The translations under genes and the position numbers were made by a program. Shown here piece after piece: positions 19,911 through 28,522 of a stretch of 64,000 nucleotides of DNA (its first letter is position 1; every line of letters begins with the position of its first letter). The stretch spans positions 1,832,001 through 1,896,000 of the forward strand of contig NC_021171.1 in assembly GCF_000242895.2 (NCBI RefSeq), given 5' to 3'. The stretch comes from Bacillus sp. 1NLA3E. Its GTDB lineage: Bacteria > Bacillota > Bacilli > Bacillales > Cytobacillaceae. The notes beneath the pieces are model-generated. The model worked only from the letters and a program-made list of their open reading frames with translations, did no database searches and was not told where the DNA came from.

Positions 19911-21383
19911 ATGTCAATTAAAACAGCAGTTAGAACCGTAAAGTTATTTATTGATGGTGAATATGTTGAGTCCTCTCATTTACAAACCTTCGAGGTGAAG
20001 AATCCAGCCACTCAGGAAATCATCGCCATCGTTCATGAGGCGAGTAAAGAGGATGTTAATCGAGCCTGTTTGGCTGCAAGACGAGCCTTTGAAGAAGGTC
20101 CATGGCGGACGATGTCACTAAAGAAACGCTGTGACAAGATCAGACGGATGGCTGAGATTATCATGGAACGACGCGAAGAGTTTGCTAGATTAGAAGCACT
20201 AGATGTTGGGAAACCTTTTCATGCTGCTTATGACGTGGAAATTCCACGTTCTGCTAACAATTTAAAGTTTTTCGCTGATTTTATCGAACAGCATGAAGCG
20301 GAAGCCTATCCAGTTGATGAACAGTATCTTAATTACACAAGATATGAGCCAGTTGGTGTGGCAGGATTGATCACACCTTGGAATTTGCCGTTTATGTTAA
20401 CTACCTGGAAATTGGGCCCTGCTCTGGCAACCGGAAATACTGTTGTGATTAAACCGGCGGAATTAACACCACTAACGGTCTCTTTAATCGGCGAAATTGC
20501 CAATGAAGCGGGTATTCCAAAAGGTGTTATTAATGTCGTGCAAGGTTTTGGTCCAAACTCAGCAGGAGAATTTATTACTCAACACCCAGAGGTGGACATG
20601 ATAACTTTCACTGGCGAAACCACAACAGGAAAAGCAATTATGAAGGAAGCAGCTAACTCATTAAAACGGGTTGCATTTGAATTAGGTGGGAAAGCCGCCA
20701 ATATCGTGTTTGAGGATGCTGATTTAGATAAAGCAATTCCAACGTCGATACAAGCAGCGTTTCTAAATGCCGGCCAGGTTTGTCTGGCAGGTTCGCGGAT
20801 ACTTGTGCAACGCAGTATTATGGAAGAATTTATTAGCCGCTTCAAAGCTGCTGCAGAAGAATTAGTCGTGGGTGATCCTCAGGATCTTTCGACTAAAATG
20901 GGGCCGTTAGTTGGGGAAGAACATTATCAAAAAGTAATAAGTTATTTAGAAATTGCCAAACAAGAAAATGCCCAACTCATAACAGGTGGAAAACGACCTG
21001 AATTAGCTGAATATTTGAAAAACGGGTATTATCTTGAGCCGACTATTTACGTTCAAGAGGATCCAAAAACAAGACTTTGCCAAGAAGAGATCTTTGGTCC
21101 AATCGTCACCATTGTTCCATTTGATACAGAAGAAGAAGCACTGCAGATTGCTAATGATACGCAGTATGGTCTGAACGGAGTGATTTGGACAGAAAACTTA
21201 AAAAGAGCACACCGTGTCGCCCATTCAGTTCGGGCCGGAACAATTTGGGTGAATTGCTGGTTTGTCCGTGATTTGCGCGCTCCATTTGGTGGCTTTAAGA
21301 AAAGCGGGATTGGTCGTGAAGGCGGAAAGCATAGCTTAGAATTCTTTACCGAAGCCAAAAATATCTGTATAGCTTTGACTTAG
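19911..21383 (+). CDS. 2-hydroxymuconic semialdehyde dehydrogenase (XylG/DmpC type)
   Basis: It oxidises the ring-cleavage product to 2-hydroxymuconate with NAD+. The 490-residue aldehyde dehydrogenase has the catalytic Glu in FELGGKAAN and the nucleophilic Cys in NAGQVCLAGSR. AAGGAGG precedes the ATG. The stop codon is unusual: a mobile repeat has inserted at the end, and TAG is made from TA of the duplicated target plus the first G of the repeat (the older stop was probably TAA). The protein sequence is unaffected. Confidence 0.94.
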   Translation: MSIKTAVRTVKLFIDGEYVESSHLQTFEVKNPATQEIIAIVHEASKEDVNRACLAARRAFEEGPWRTMSLKKRCDKIRRMAEIIMERREEFARLEALDVGKPFHAAYDVEIPRSANNLKFFADFIEQHEAEAYPVDEQYLNYTRYEPVGVAGLITPWNLPFMLTTWKLGPALATGNTVVIKPAELTPLTVSLIGEIANEAGIPKGVINVVQGFGPNSAGEFITQHPEVDMITFTGETTTGKAIMKEAANSLKRVAFELGGKAANIVFEDADLDKAIPTSIQAAFLNAGQVCLAGSRILVQRSIMEEFISRFKAAAEELVVGDPQDLSTKMGPLVGEEHYQKVISYLEIAKQENAQLITGGKRPELAEYLKNGYYLEPTIYVQEDPKTRLCQEEIFGPIVTIVPFDTEEEALQIANDTQYGLNGVIWTENLKRAHRVAHSVRAGTIWVNCWFVRDLRAPFGGFKKSGIGREGGKHSLEFFTEAKNICIALT

Positions 21384-21573
21384 GCTGTGTTAAAGCTCAA
21401 TGTTGATTTTACTCACTTTGTTGATTGGAGCGGAATGCGCGAGACTCCTGCGGGAGAAGCTGGTCTTGGGAGACCCCGCAGGCGCGTAGCGCTGAGGAGG
21501 CTCCCGGACCGCCCGCGGAAAGCGAGCGCATGCAGCGGAAATCAACAGGCAAGTTTAACGCAGCTTTGACTTA
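21375..21573 (+). mobile_element. MITE-like repeat, copy A, inside the aromatic operon
   Basis: The element at 21383-21565 starts GGCTGTGTTAAAG and ends TTTAACGCAGCT, with a GC-rich core containing CTCCTGCGGGAG and ACCCCGCAGG. It is flanked by the direct repeat TTGACTTA (21375-21382 and 21566-21573), an 8-bp target duplication. It encodes no transposase. It separates the ring-cleavage genes from the monooxygenase genes and could alter mRNA folding or stability at that junction. Confidence 0.85.
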
Positions 21574-21604
21574 ATAAATTTTTAATGGATTGAGGGGACA
21601 AACG

Positions 21605-22729
21605 ATGACTCAGCCACAAAAGCAAATTCAAAAAATTCGAAAACAACCATGGGATTGGAAAACAAAAAATGAATATGAAGTGGTAACGGTGAGACAGCAG
21701 CCTTACCTTCATGGACAATACCGCAATAAATATGACGAACGTGATTATGATATCTATGATCCTCGTTATACTAGATTGAAATGTTCGGACTGGGAATCAT
21801 TTAGAGATCCGAAGAAATATTGGTATTCATCTTATGTTCGAGACCGCAAGAAGCTTTCCGAAGAGGTAGAAAATGCCTTTCAAATGGTCATGAATTTGGA
21901 ATTGATTGAAGCTCTGCCAGAAAAGTGGGTCAATGCCGTTCGAGACATTTATACCCCACTTCGACATCTAGAATATGGCGAAAATGTCCAAATGCAATAT
22001 GTGATTCGTTATGCATTAGGTACACCAATTGAACAATGCGCGACCTTTCAAGCTTACGATAAAGTAGGCAGAGCCCAATGGATTTCGACTTGGGCAATGA
22101 ATATGCAGGAACATCATGGTGAATTTTTGCAGCATGGGAAAGAAGTCCTATTAAACGAACCATCCTACCAGTTATTACGCCGTTATGTTGAAGAAATATT
22201 AATCACGGATGATTGGGCTGAAGTGTTGGTTGCCCAAAACCTAACCCTCGATCTCCTTTTAGGAAACTTAATGTATGTTCATTTTACTGAAAAAGCAAAG
22301 CAAAACGGTGATATTCACCTAGCAGGTCTTAATCTCCAAATAGACAAACAAAATAAATGGCATGCTGATTGGGCCTTTACGCTATTCAATTTACTAGCCA
22401 ATGATCCAGCAGAGAGTCGCTGGGATTATTTAAAATCACTTGGATATGAAGATTGGCCTGGTGACTATCGCTGGGGTCGGACGTTGAGTGATCCACGCGA
22501 AACGCCGGAAGAAACCATGACCAATCTTGAAATTATTCAAGAATGGGTCGATAAGTGGTACCCCAAAGCATATGAGGCGGTCCTATCACTTCAGCCTTTA
22601 TTTGATAAACATGACATTGCTTTCAATATTGCTGATGTAGTAGACCAAATCGAATTAGAGGTTGTCAAAAAGCGGTATCAGAAACTAGGGCTCACTTTTA
22701 ATAGGGCGACAGTGACCAAGGATAAGTAG
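21605..22729 (+). CDS. Phenol hydroxylase beta subunit (DmpL-like)
   Basis: A 374-residue beta subunit of a soluble diiron monooxygenase. It packs against the alpha subunit in the hydroxylase core but carries no diiron site itself. It has the ferritin-like helical pattern of DmpL/TouE/TmoE proteins, for example EQCATFQAYDKVGRAQWIS and MNMQEHHGEFL mid-protein. The ATG at 21605 follows GAGGGG; an in-frame TTG at 21590 does not. It is the first of five genes in the L-M-N-O-P order known from Pseudomonas phenol hydroxylases, directly after the MITE. Confidence 0.88.
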   Translation: MTQPQKQIQKIRKQPWDWKTKNEYEVVTVRQQPYLHGQYRNKYDERDYDIYDPRYTRLKCSDWESFRDPKKYWYSSYVRDRKKLSEEVENAFQMVMNLELIEALPEKWVNAVRDIYTPLRHLEYGENVQMQYVIRYALGTPIEQCATFQAYDKVGRAQWISTWAMNMQEHHGEFLQHGKEVLLNEPSYQLLRRYVEEILITDDWAEVLVAQNLTLDLLLGNLMYVHFTEKAKQNGDIHLAGLNLQIDKQNKWHADWAFTLFNLLANDPAESRWDYLKSLGYEDWPGDYRWGRTLSDPRETPEETMTNLEIIQEWVDKWYPKAYEAVLSLQPLFDKHDIAFNIADVVDQIELEVVKKRYQKLGLTFNRATVTKDK

Positions 22730-22746
22730 CAAAGGAGGACAAAGCA

Positions 22747-23046
22747 ATGGTTAATAAGGAAAAGGTGGCTTTTGTTGGGCTAGATTTAGACAGTTCCGGT
22801 GGTGATGTGGTAGACGCTATTATTGAAGCGGCGCTGCAAGATAATGAAGGTGTAGAAGTTGAGGACTACATGACCTATAAAAAAGTAAAAGCACCTTCTA
22901 AACTTATTATTCGTAAAGATTCGGTTGAAGAACATCTAGGCCGGGAGTGGTCTTTAGACGAAATCCATTTGTACATGGCATCATGCTTTGGTTTTATTGA
23001 AGACCAAGATGGTGAACAGCTCGTACTATATTGGTCCAAAAATTAA
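22747..23046 (+). CDS. Phenol hydroxylase coupling/effector protein (DmpM-like)
   Basis: A 99-residue MmoB/DmpM-family regulator, which binds the hydroxylase and couples electron delivery to substrate oxidation without any cofactor. The FVGLDLDSSGGDVVDAIIEAA start and the YMTYKKVKAPSKLIIRKD centre are typical. AAAGGAGG precedes the ATG. It lies between the beta and alpha subunit genes, as in dmp-type operons. Confidence 0.9.
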   Translation: MVNKEKVAFVGLDLDSSGGDVVDAIIEAALQDNEGVEVEDYMTYKKVKAPSKLIIRKDSVEEHLGREWSLDEIHLYMASCFGFIEDQDGEQLVLYWSKN

Positions 23047-23070
23047 GTTTCCGAAAGAGGGGGCTAGGCG

Positions 23071-24588
23071 ATGAGCATTATATTAAACACAAAATTAAAT
23101 ACAAAACAAAAGTTTGAATCCCAAACAAGAGATTTAATGTGGGATCCGAAAGATTTTGATATGAATAAAATTTACCCATTAATTGAAAAAGAAGGGATCA
23201 TTCTTAAAGATCCAAAAAAATGGGAGGATCCGTTTCGCATTACCTATAATCAATACGTCAAAATTCAATCGGAAAAGGATTCAATCTATCATGCTGTCGC
23301 AAATGCTTTTGAAGCCAATCATGGACATGCCAAAATAGTAGATTCTCGTTGGTATGAAGGGGTAAAAGCTTTTGCCACAGCTGTTCAGCCAGCGGAGTAT
23401 CAGGCACATCGGTTAATGGCCTATATCGGTCGCAACATTCCAATCGAATCAATCCGCTTTGCAACGTTTGCCCAAGCAATCGATGAATTAAGACATGCTC
23501 AAATCGAGATTAAACATTACGCCCATATGAGTCAATATTATGATGGACTTCATGCCTATGCAAAAACAAACGAAAACCATTGGTTTAATACAGTGCCTAA
23601 GTCATTTTTCGATGATGCTTTAACCTCAGGTCCTTTTGAAGCATTGATGGCGATTTCGTTTTCATTCGAATATTGTTTTACGAATATATTATTCCTACCG
23701 TTTGGTTCTTCAGCGGCAGCAGTGGGTGACGATCATTTTGCAGCGGTAGGAAAAACGGTGCAGTCAGATGAAGCAAGACATATGGCATTAGGAATGACGG
23801 CATTAAAAATGCTCTTAGAAGAAGATGATCGCAATGTCCCAATTGTACAAAAGTGGCTAGATAAGTGGTATTGGAGAGCGTACCGGATGTTTTCCGTTGT
23901 TGCAGTACTAGTAGACTATTATCCTCGAATACGGCCGATTTCTTGGAAAAAGGCGTTTGAAATTTACATCGAAGAACAAGTGTTTAATGGTCTTTTCCGT
24001 GAACTAAAAAAATATGGAATTCGCTTGCCGCTGCATGCTGAAGATTCGATTAAGGAAAAAGAACACTATTCTCACGTGACAATGCGTATTTTGGATCATT
24101 ATAAGCATGCCAATATGTTTAGAGGATTTAAATTACAGCCTGATGATTACGAGTGGCTGTCAAATGAATATCCTTCGTTTGAGCGCAATTATGCATCCTA
24201 CTTTCGAAGACAAGGAGATCAAACGCTTGCCGTGACGAGCCCTGGGATTCCCTCGGTTTGTCGAGTCTGTCAGATTCCGCTTGAATTTGTTGATCCCGAT
24301 CAGCCAACAAAATCGTGGACGCAGTTTAGCGAGCATAACGGAAGTATCCAAATGACGTGTTCACCAGGTTGTAAGCACATTTTTGAAATGGAGCCAGAAA
24401 AATATTTACAAATGTGGTGGCCAGCTGAAGCTTATGTTGGTGGCGAGTTTGGTGAAAATATGCCGCTTGATTTATTTAACTATCTTGGCTTCAGTCCAGA
24501 AGAAGCCGGTGAGCATTATTCCTCAAGGGATCGTAAACGCTGGCTTGAATATCAACAAGCACTGCATATGGACAAGCGATTTAATTAA
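23071..24588 (+). CDS. Phenol hydroxylase alpha subunit, diiron catalytic (DmpN-like)
   Basis: The catalytic subunit of the multicomponent monooxygenase, which inserts one oxygen atom from O2 into the aromatic ring. The 505-residue protein carries both ExxH iron-binding motifs (DELRHAQIE near residue 140 and DEARHMALG near 235), with further Glu residues in ANAFEANHGH and FEYCFTNI. The C terminus (about 395-460) is a YHS domain with Cys residues in CRVCQIP and CSPGCKHIF, as in DmpN and toluene monooxygenases. Benzene, toluene or cresol are possible substrates besides phenol. Confidence 0.93.
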   Translation: MSIILNTKLNTKQKFESQTRDLMWDPKDFDMNKIYPLIEKEGIILKDPKKWEDPFRITYNQYVKIQSEKDSIYHAVANAFEANHGHAKIVDSRWYEGVKAFATAVQPAEYQAHRLMAYIGRNIPIESIRFATFAQAIDELRHAQIEIKHYAHMSQYYDGLHAYAKTNENHWFNTVPKSFFDDALTSGPFEALMAISFSFEYCFTNILFLPFGSSAAAVGDDHFAAVGKTVQSDEARHMALGMTALKMLLEEDDRNVPIVQKWLDKWYWRAYRMFSVVAVLVDYYPRIRPISWKKAFEIYIEEQVFNGLFRELKKYGIRLPLHAEDSIKEKEHYSHVTMRILDHYKHANMFRGFKLQPDDYEWLSNEYPSFERNYASYFRRQGDQTLAVTSPGIPSVCRVCQIPLEFVDPDQPTKSWTQFSEHNGSIQMTCSPGCKHIFEMEPEKYLQMWWPAEAYVGGEFGENMPLDLFNYLGFSPEEAGEHYSSRDRKRWLEYQQALHMDKRFN

Positions 24589-24607
24589 AAGAGGGTCTGG
24601 TGATAAC

Positions 24608-24892
24608 ATGCTTTACTTACATGATGAAAACCATTTACTTGTAGGGGTCGTCCCCAAAGATTTAACAGGTGGAGATGAAGTCTTAACGTACATCTCCATT
24701 CGGGCAAATTACAATATGACTGGCAAAGCATTATTAGATTTAGCCTTGGAAACATGGAATATTCTCGGTGACGAGGAAGAGTATCACCTTGTGGCGATGC
24801 GACCGAGTGGAGACGTGGTTGTTGCTTTAGACCAAACTATAAAGGAATCCGGGATTCAAAATGGAGCACCACTTCAAATTGTAGCGAACTAG
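24608..24892 (+). CDS. Phenol hydroxylase gamma subunit (DmpO-like)
   Basis: A 94-residue small subunit. The end pattern VVALDQTIKESGIQNGAPL resembles the DmpO C terminus, and the predicted beta-rich fold is also compatible with the ubiquitin-like TmoB group. The start is the ATG at 24608 after GAGGGTCTGGTG; the longer open frame reaching back to 24383 overlaps the alpha gene and is not used. Its position between alpha subunit and reductase supports the assignment more strongly than sequence alone. It is shorter than Pseudomonas DmpO (about 119 residues). Confidence 0.8.
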   Translation: MLYLHDENHLLVGVVPKDLTGGDEVLTYISIRANYNMTGKALLDLALETWNILGDEEEYHLVAMRPSGDVVVALDQTIKESGIQNGAPLQIVAN

Positions 24893-24928
24893 GTAGGTGA
24901 ATAATATCGAATAGAAAGGAAGGTTGCT

Positions 24929-25951
24929 ATGAATGACACGAAAGTAGATTTGTATGAGGTTACTTTAGAGCCCAGTGGTAAGCAAATTCAAGTTAAAGAA
25001 GGCCAGACATTACTTGATGGAATTATTCGCAACGGATTACAAGTTTCATATGGATGTCGTCATGGAAACTGTGCGTTATGCAAAGCAAAGGTTCTAGACG
25101 GTGAATATGAAATCATGGACCGTGTGACAGATTATTCACTTCTTTCTTTTGAACGGGATGAAGGCTACGTTCTATTATGCAGTACAGTTCCGGAAAGTGA
25201 TCTCATCGTCGAAATCGAAGAAGAGGAAAGTGAAGGCCTTGAATTTCACCCAGTCGTCGATTTTGAAGCAACCGTCGTAAATAATGAAAGACTGACAAAG
25301 GATATTCATTTGATTCAAGTCGAAATGAGACAACAGAATGGGATTCGATATTCCTCTGGGCAATTTTTTGAGTTTGACATTCCTGAAATTGAGCAAACGC
25401 GAGCCTATTCAATGGCCAATCGGTATGTAGAGAAGCAACCTCTTGATTTTCATGTAAAAAGAATTGAAAATGGAGCGGGTTCAAATTACATGTGTGACTT
25501 ACAACCAGGTGCCACCGTAACGGGCTCTGGTCCCTACGGAAAAATGCAATTGATTGATCGCGAAAAAGATTTAATTTTCATAGCAGGTGGCTCCGGGATG
25601 GCCCCTATTAAAGCCTTGGTTGAGGAATTATTCAATGGCCTATATCAACACCAAGCATGGTTCTTTTACGGGGCAAGAACAAAAGATGATTTATTTTTGA
25701 CAGAGCAATGGAATCAACTTGAAAGGGATTACCCTAACTTCCACTTTGTCCCTGCACTATCAGATCAGCCAAATGATGAAGAATGGTTAGGTGAAACAGG
25801 ATATATTGCCAATGTGGTAGAGAAATATTTGTCTGACGTAAGTCAAATGGATGCCTATCTATGTGGCCCACCAATCTTAATCGAAACAGTTACCAACACG
25901 CTTTATAAAGGTGGACTTAGGCGCTCTAATATATTTTCGGATGAGTTTTAA
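24929..25951 (+). CDS. Phenol hydroxylase reductase (DmpP-like, 2Fe-2S/FAD)
   Basis: A 340-residue NAD(P)H reductase that feeds electrons to the diiron hydroxylase. The N-terminal plant-type ferredoxin domain has CRHGNCALC plus a distal Cys (LLCSTVP near residue 77). The FAD domain has RAYSMANR (about residues 153-160), and the nucleotide domain begins at GGSGMAPIKAL (about 222) and ends with CGPP. The start has GAAAGGAAGG upstream. A perfect 13-bp hairpin follows the stop before the ferredoxin gene. Confidence 0.93.
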   Translation: MNDTKVDLYEVTLEPSGKQIQVKEGQTLLDGIIRNGLQVSYGCRHGNCALCKAKVLDGEYEIMDRVTDYSLLSFERDEGYVLLCSTVPESDLIVEIEEEESEGLEFHPVVDFEATVVNNERLTKDIHLIQVEMRQQNGIRYSSGQFFEFDIPEIEQTRAYSMANRYVEKQPLDFHVKRIENGAGSNYMCDLQPGATVTGSGPYGKMQLIDREKDLIFIAGGSGMAPIKALVEELFNGLYQHQAWFFYGARTKDDLFLTEQWNQLERDYPNFHFVPALSDQPNDEEWLGETGYIANVVEKYLSDVSQMDAYLCGPPILIETVTNTLYKGGLRRSNIFSDEF

Positions 25952-25962
25952 TTCGGTATATA

Positions 25963-25996
25963 ATCCCCCACAAAAGTTAAAAGTTTTGTGGGGGAT
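25963..25996 (+). terminator. Perfect intercistronic hairpin before the ferredoxin gene
   Basis: ATCCCCCACAAAA pairs perfectly with TTTTGTGGGGGAT around an 8-nt loop. It is followed by TTAAATCTATTT rather than a clean T run. It could be a leaky terminator or an mRNA-stabilising end for the long upstream transcript. Confidence 0.5.
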
Positions 25997-26025
25997 TTAA
26001 ATCTATTTGGAGGCGAGGAAAATAG

Positions 26026-26301
26026 ATGTTTAAAATATCCGTTGGTGAAAATGGTGAACAATTGTTTCTATGTGCAATGGATGAGGATCTACTATCAGCA
26101 GCTCGGAAAAACGCCCAAAAAATCATGCGAGGCTGCTGCAGTGGTGGCTGTGGTGTTTGTAAAATAAAGATAGTAGAAGGACAGTTCCGTAGAGATACGA
26201 GCTCAATGGCTGTTTTACCAGCACATGAACGCGAGCAGAATTATACGCTTGCTTGCAAAACATTCGCTTTAAGTGACTTAAGGATCACTTTCCTTAAATA
26301 A
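26026..26301 (+). CDS. 2Fe-2S ferredoxin (XylT/DmpQ type)
   Basis: A 91-residue plant-type ferredoxin with ligands in CCSGGCGVC (C-x4-C-x2-C) and a distal Cys in LACKTF. In xyl and dmp systems the equivalent protein re-reduces catechol 2,3-dioxygenase whose iron was oxidised by substituted catechols. Here it is at the far end of the operon, separated from the dioxygenase gene by eleven genes and from the reductase by a hairpin. GGAGG lies upstream. Confidence 0.85.
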   Translation: MFKISVGENGEQLFLCAMDEDLLSAARKNAQKIMRGCCSGGCGVCKIKIVEGQFRRDTSSMAVLPAHEREQNYTLACKTFALSDLRITFLK

Positions 26302-26446
26302 ATGGGGAGAGTTTACAAGCTTGTTGTGTTATAAATTCAGAATATTATAAATTTTATATCTATTTAACTGATTTAGCATACTAAATAAGATATAATTGAT
26401 TATAAATGTGCAATTATATCTATCGATCGGGGGGGAGTTTGTAAAA

Positions 26447-28357
26447 TTGTTAGTTAAAAAAACAAACATCATTCAATCTAATAATGGGAAACTTATGTTA
26501 AATAATCAAAGAATCGTGGTGACTCCGTCCTCTGGAATTGGTACGCTACGTAAAAATTTAATAGAGACAATTGGCTATGAAAGAACGAAAACATTTCTGA
26601 TTCGTTATGGGTGGAATTTAGGAGTAAGTGATGCTACGGTACTGATGCAAGAAATGGAAGGAGCTTCACTCAATGAGATTATTATGGAAGGCCCAAAACA
26701 ACATATGTTAATGGGACATGCCATAATAGAAGGTATCATCATAAAATTAGATTCTAAAAATAATCATTTTCATATGGAAGGCACTTGGTTGAACTCTTAT
26801 GAGGCACAAGAACATATTCGCCTTTTTGGAATTAGTAATGAATCAGTTTGTCATATATTAGTAGGATACGCGAGTGGATACACATCAAAGGTGTTAGGGA
26901 CAACGGTTATTTTTAAGGAAAAAACGTGTGAAGGTAAAGGGGCAGAATTTTGTCTTTGGGTGGGGAAAACATTAGAAGATTGGAATGGAGAAATAGATCA
27001 GGAATTAGGATTTTTTAAAGAGAATAATCTAATTAATGAACTCGAAAATGCGTATGAGCAGATTGTTGTCGAACGTGATAATCTTAATCAAACATTTGTT
27101 TTTCATAAGAACCTAATGGAGCAAATCATGCTAGGTAAAGACCTCCAGTCCATAGCCGAGATGGTCCACGAATTCCTTGGGGTGCCTATATTGATTGCAA
27201 ATCAAAACAAACGTACTCTTGCTTCAATTGGATTAACAGCAAAAGATATTGAAAATTACTATGGTGAATTAACAAAATGGTTCAAGAATAACAATAAAGA
27301 GGATGTTGAAAAAAAGCTCCGAAACAAGCGCGATTTAGATAAACCTCATATTCTTACTAAGCTTATATCAGTTGCTGAGGATCAACACTATCTCGTGTCA
27401 CCAATCATTGTTCGTCAAAAGCTGGTTGGCTACTGCACGTTAATCTTAAAATGTAAGGAAATAAAAGACATCAACCGCATGATTTTAGAAAGAACGGCTT
27501 CCGCTAGTTCAATTTACTTATTAAGTCAGCAGATAGCCATCGAAACAGAGCAGCGTTCTCGTGGATATTTTTTAGAACAAATTATTAGTAAACAATTAAC
27601 GAAGGAAGAAATATTAAAATGGGGTAATTATGTTGGAATTGATTTAGAAGATTCTTTTTATGTGGCTGTGTTAAATAAAATCAGCAAAAATAAAAGGATG
27701 ATAAAAAAAGATCAACTAGAATTTAACGAACAATTAATTGGGAACCTATCAACGTATTTTACTAAGAAGAAAGCACGTTTTCTTATCGGTCAAAGGTTGG
27801 ATAATATTGTGATTTTGATCCAAGAGAAATTTATAAAAGAGCAAGGAACAGAAGTCCCTGTATTTTTCGAGGAAATCCTTGAATACTGTCAAACAATGTA
27901 TCGAGCAAAGAACTTCAAAATAGGGATTAGCTTGTGCTCTAATTCAATAGAAACAACCGATCAGCAATATGAGGAAGCATTGGCAGCTTTTCAAATGGCA
28001 AGTCTACAAAGGCGAATCATTTCTTATGATGGACTAGGAGCAGTAGGGATATTAATTCAGGCTGGTAATGAAAGCGTTATCAAGAGATTTACCGAAAATC
28101 AGCTTGGAAAATTAATAAACTATGATAAGAAAAAGGGGACTGAATTTATTAGAACCCTTTATGTCTACCTTTCCCATGGTGGAAACCTAGAAATAACAGC
28201 TTCCACTATGGCTTTATCAATAAGTGGCTTACGATACCGCTTGCAAAAAATTGAAAACCTGCTTAACGTTGATATTCGAAATCCCCATATTAATTATCAA
28301 CTTTACCTGGCAATCCAATTATTAATTGTTAACGGAGAGTTAAATCTCGATCTATGA
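26447..28357 (+). CDS. XylR_N/V4R-PucR hybrid transcriptional regulator
   Basis: A 636-residue regulator. The N-terminal part (about 1-120) resembles the activator-binding XylR_N region of DmpR/XylR. A V4R domain follows (about 124-174, with the paired cysteines of CEGKGAEFC) and then a short coiled coil (about 190-215). The C-terminal half lacks a Walker-A AAA+ domain and instead ends in a PucR-type helix-turn-helix (STMALSISGLRYRLQKIE, near 575-600). It should sense phenol-like effectors and act on a sigma-A promoter. The TTG start at 26447 follows GGGGGGAG; an earlier TTG at 26396 lacks one. It lies just after the operon it probably controls. Confidence 0.85.
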   Translation: MLVKKTNIIQSNNGKLMLNNQRIVVTPSSGIGTLRKNLIETIGYERTKTFLIRYGWNLGVSDATVLMQEMEGASLNEIIMEGPKQHMLMGHAIIEGIIIKLDSKNNHFHMEGTWLNSYEAQEHIRLFGISNESVCHILVGYASGYTSKVLGTTVIFKEKTCEGKGAEFCLWVGKTLEDWNGEIDQELGFFKENNLINELENAYEQIVVERDNLNQTFVFHKNLMEQIMLGKDLQSIAEMVHEFLGVPILIANQNKRTLASIGLTAKDIENYYGELTKWFKNNNKEDVEKKLRNKRDLDKPHILTKLISVAEDQHYLVSPIIVRQKLVGYCTLILKCKEIKDINRMILERTASASSIYLLSQQIAIETEQRSRGYFLEQIISKQLTKEEILKWGNYVGIDLEDSFYVAVLNKISKNKRMIKKDQLEFNEQLIGNLSTYFTKKKARFLIGQRLDNIVILIQEKFIKEQGTEVPVFFEEILEYCQTMYRAKNFKIGISLCSNSIETTDQQYEEALAAFQMASLQRRIISYDGLGAVGILIQAGNESVIKRFTENQLGKLINYDKKKGTEFIRTLYVYLSHGGNLEITASTMALSISGLRYRLQKIENLLNVDIRNPHINYQLYLAIQLLIVNGELNLDL

Positions 28358-28390
28358 CGAAAACTACATACAAGATAAAAAGGTGAAAAG

Positions 28391-28416
28391 CAGCTAAATT
28401 CTTTAGCTGTTTTTTA
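28391..28416 (+). terminator. Terminator of the regulator gene
   Basis: CAGCTAAA / TTTAGCTG has a 3-nt loop and is followed by TTTTTT. It closes the aromatic-degradation island. Confidence 0.85.
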
Positions 28417-28522
28417 ATGTCCTTTTATAAGATAAAATGGAAATGAGAGGTTGAACCGATTAAAATTGAAAGTGAAATGCTTGTGCAACTAAAGAAATAA
28501 AGCAGAAAAAGGGGAAAGGTCC

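Noticed and set aside
21387-21569. A 60-codon frame in the GC-rich repeat.
   Set aside because: It lies entirely in the MITE-like element. The frame is not kept in the other copies and no ribosome site is present.
24383-24607. A 75-codon extension upstream of the gamma-subunit start.
   Set aside because: It overlaps the alpha-subunit gene for over 200 bp. The ATG at 24608 has the ribosome site and gives a family-like protein.
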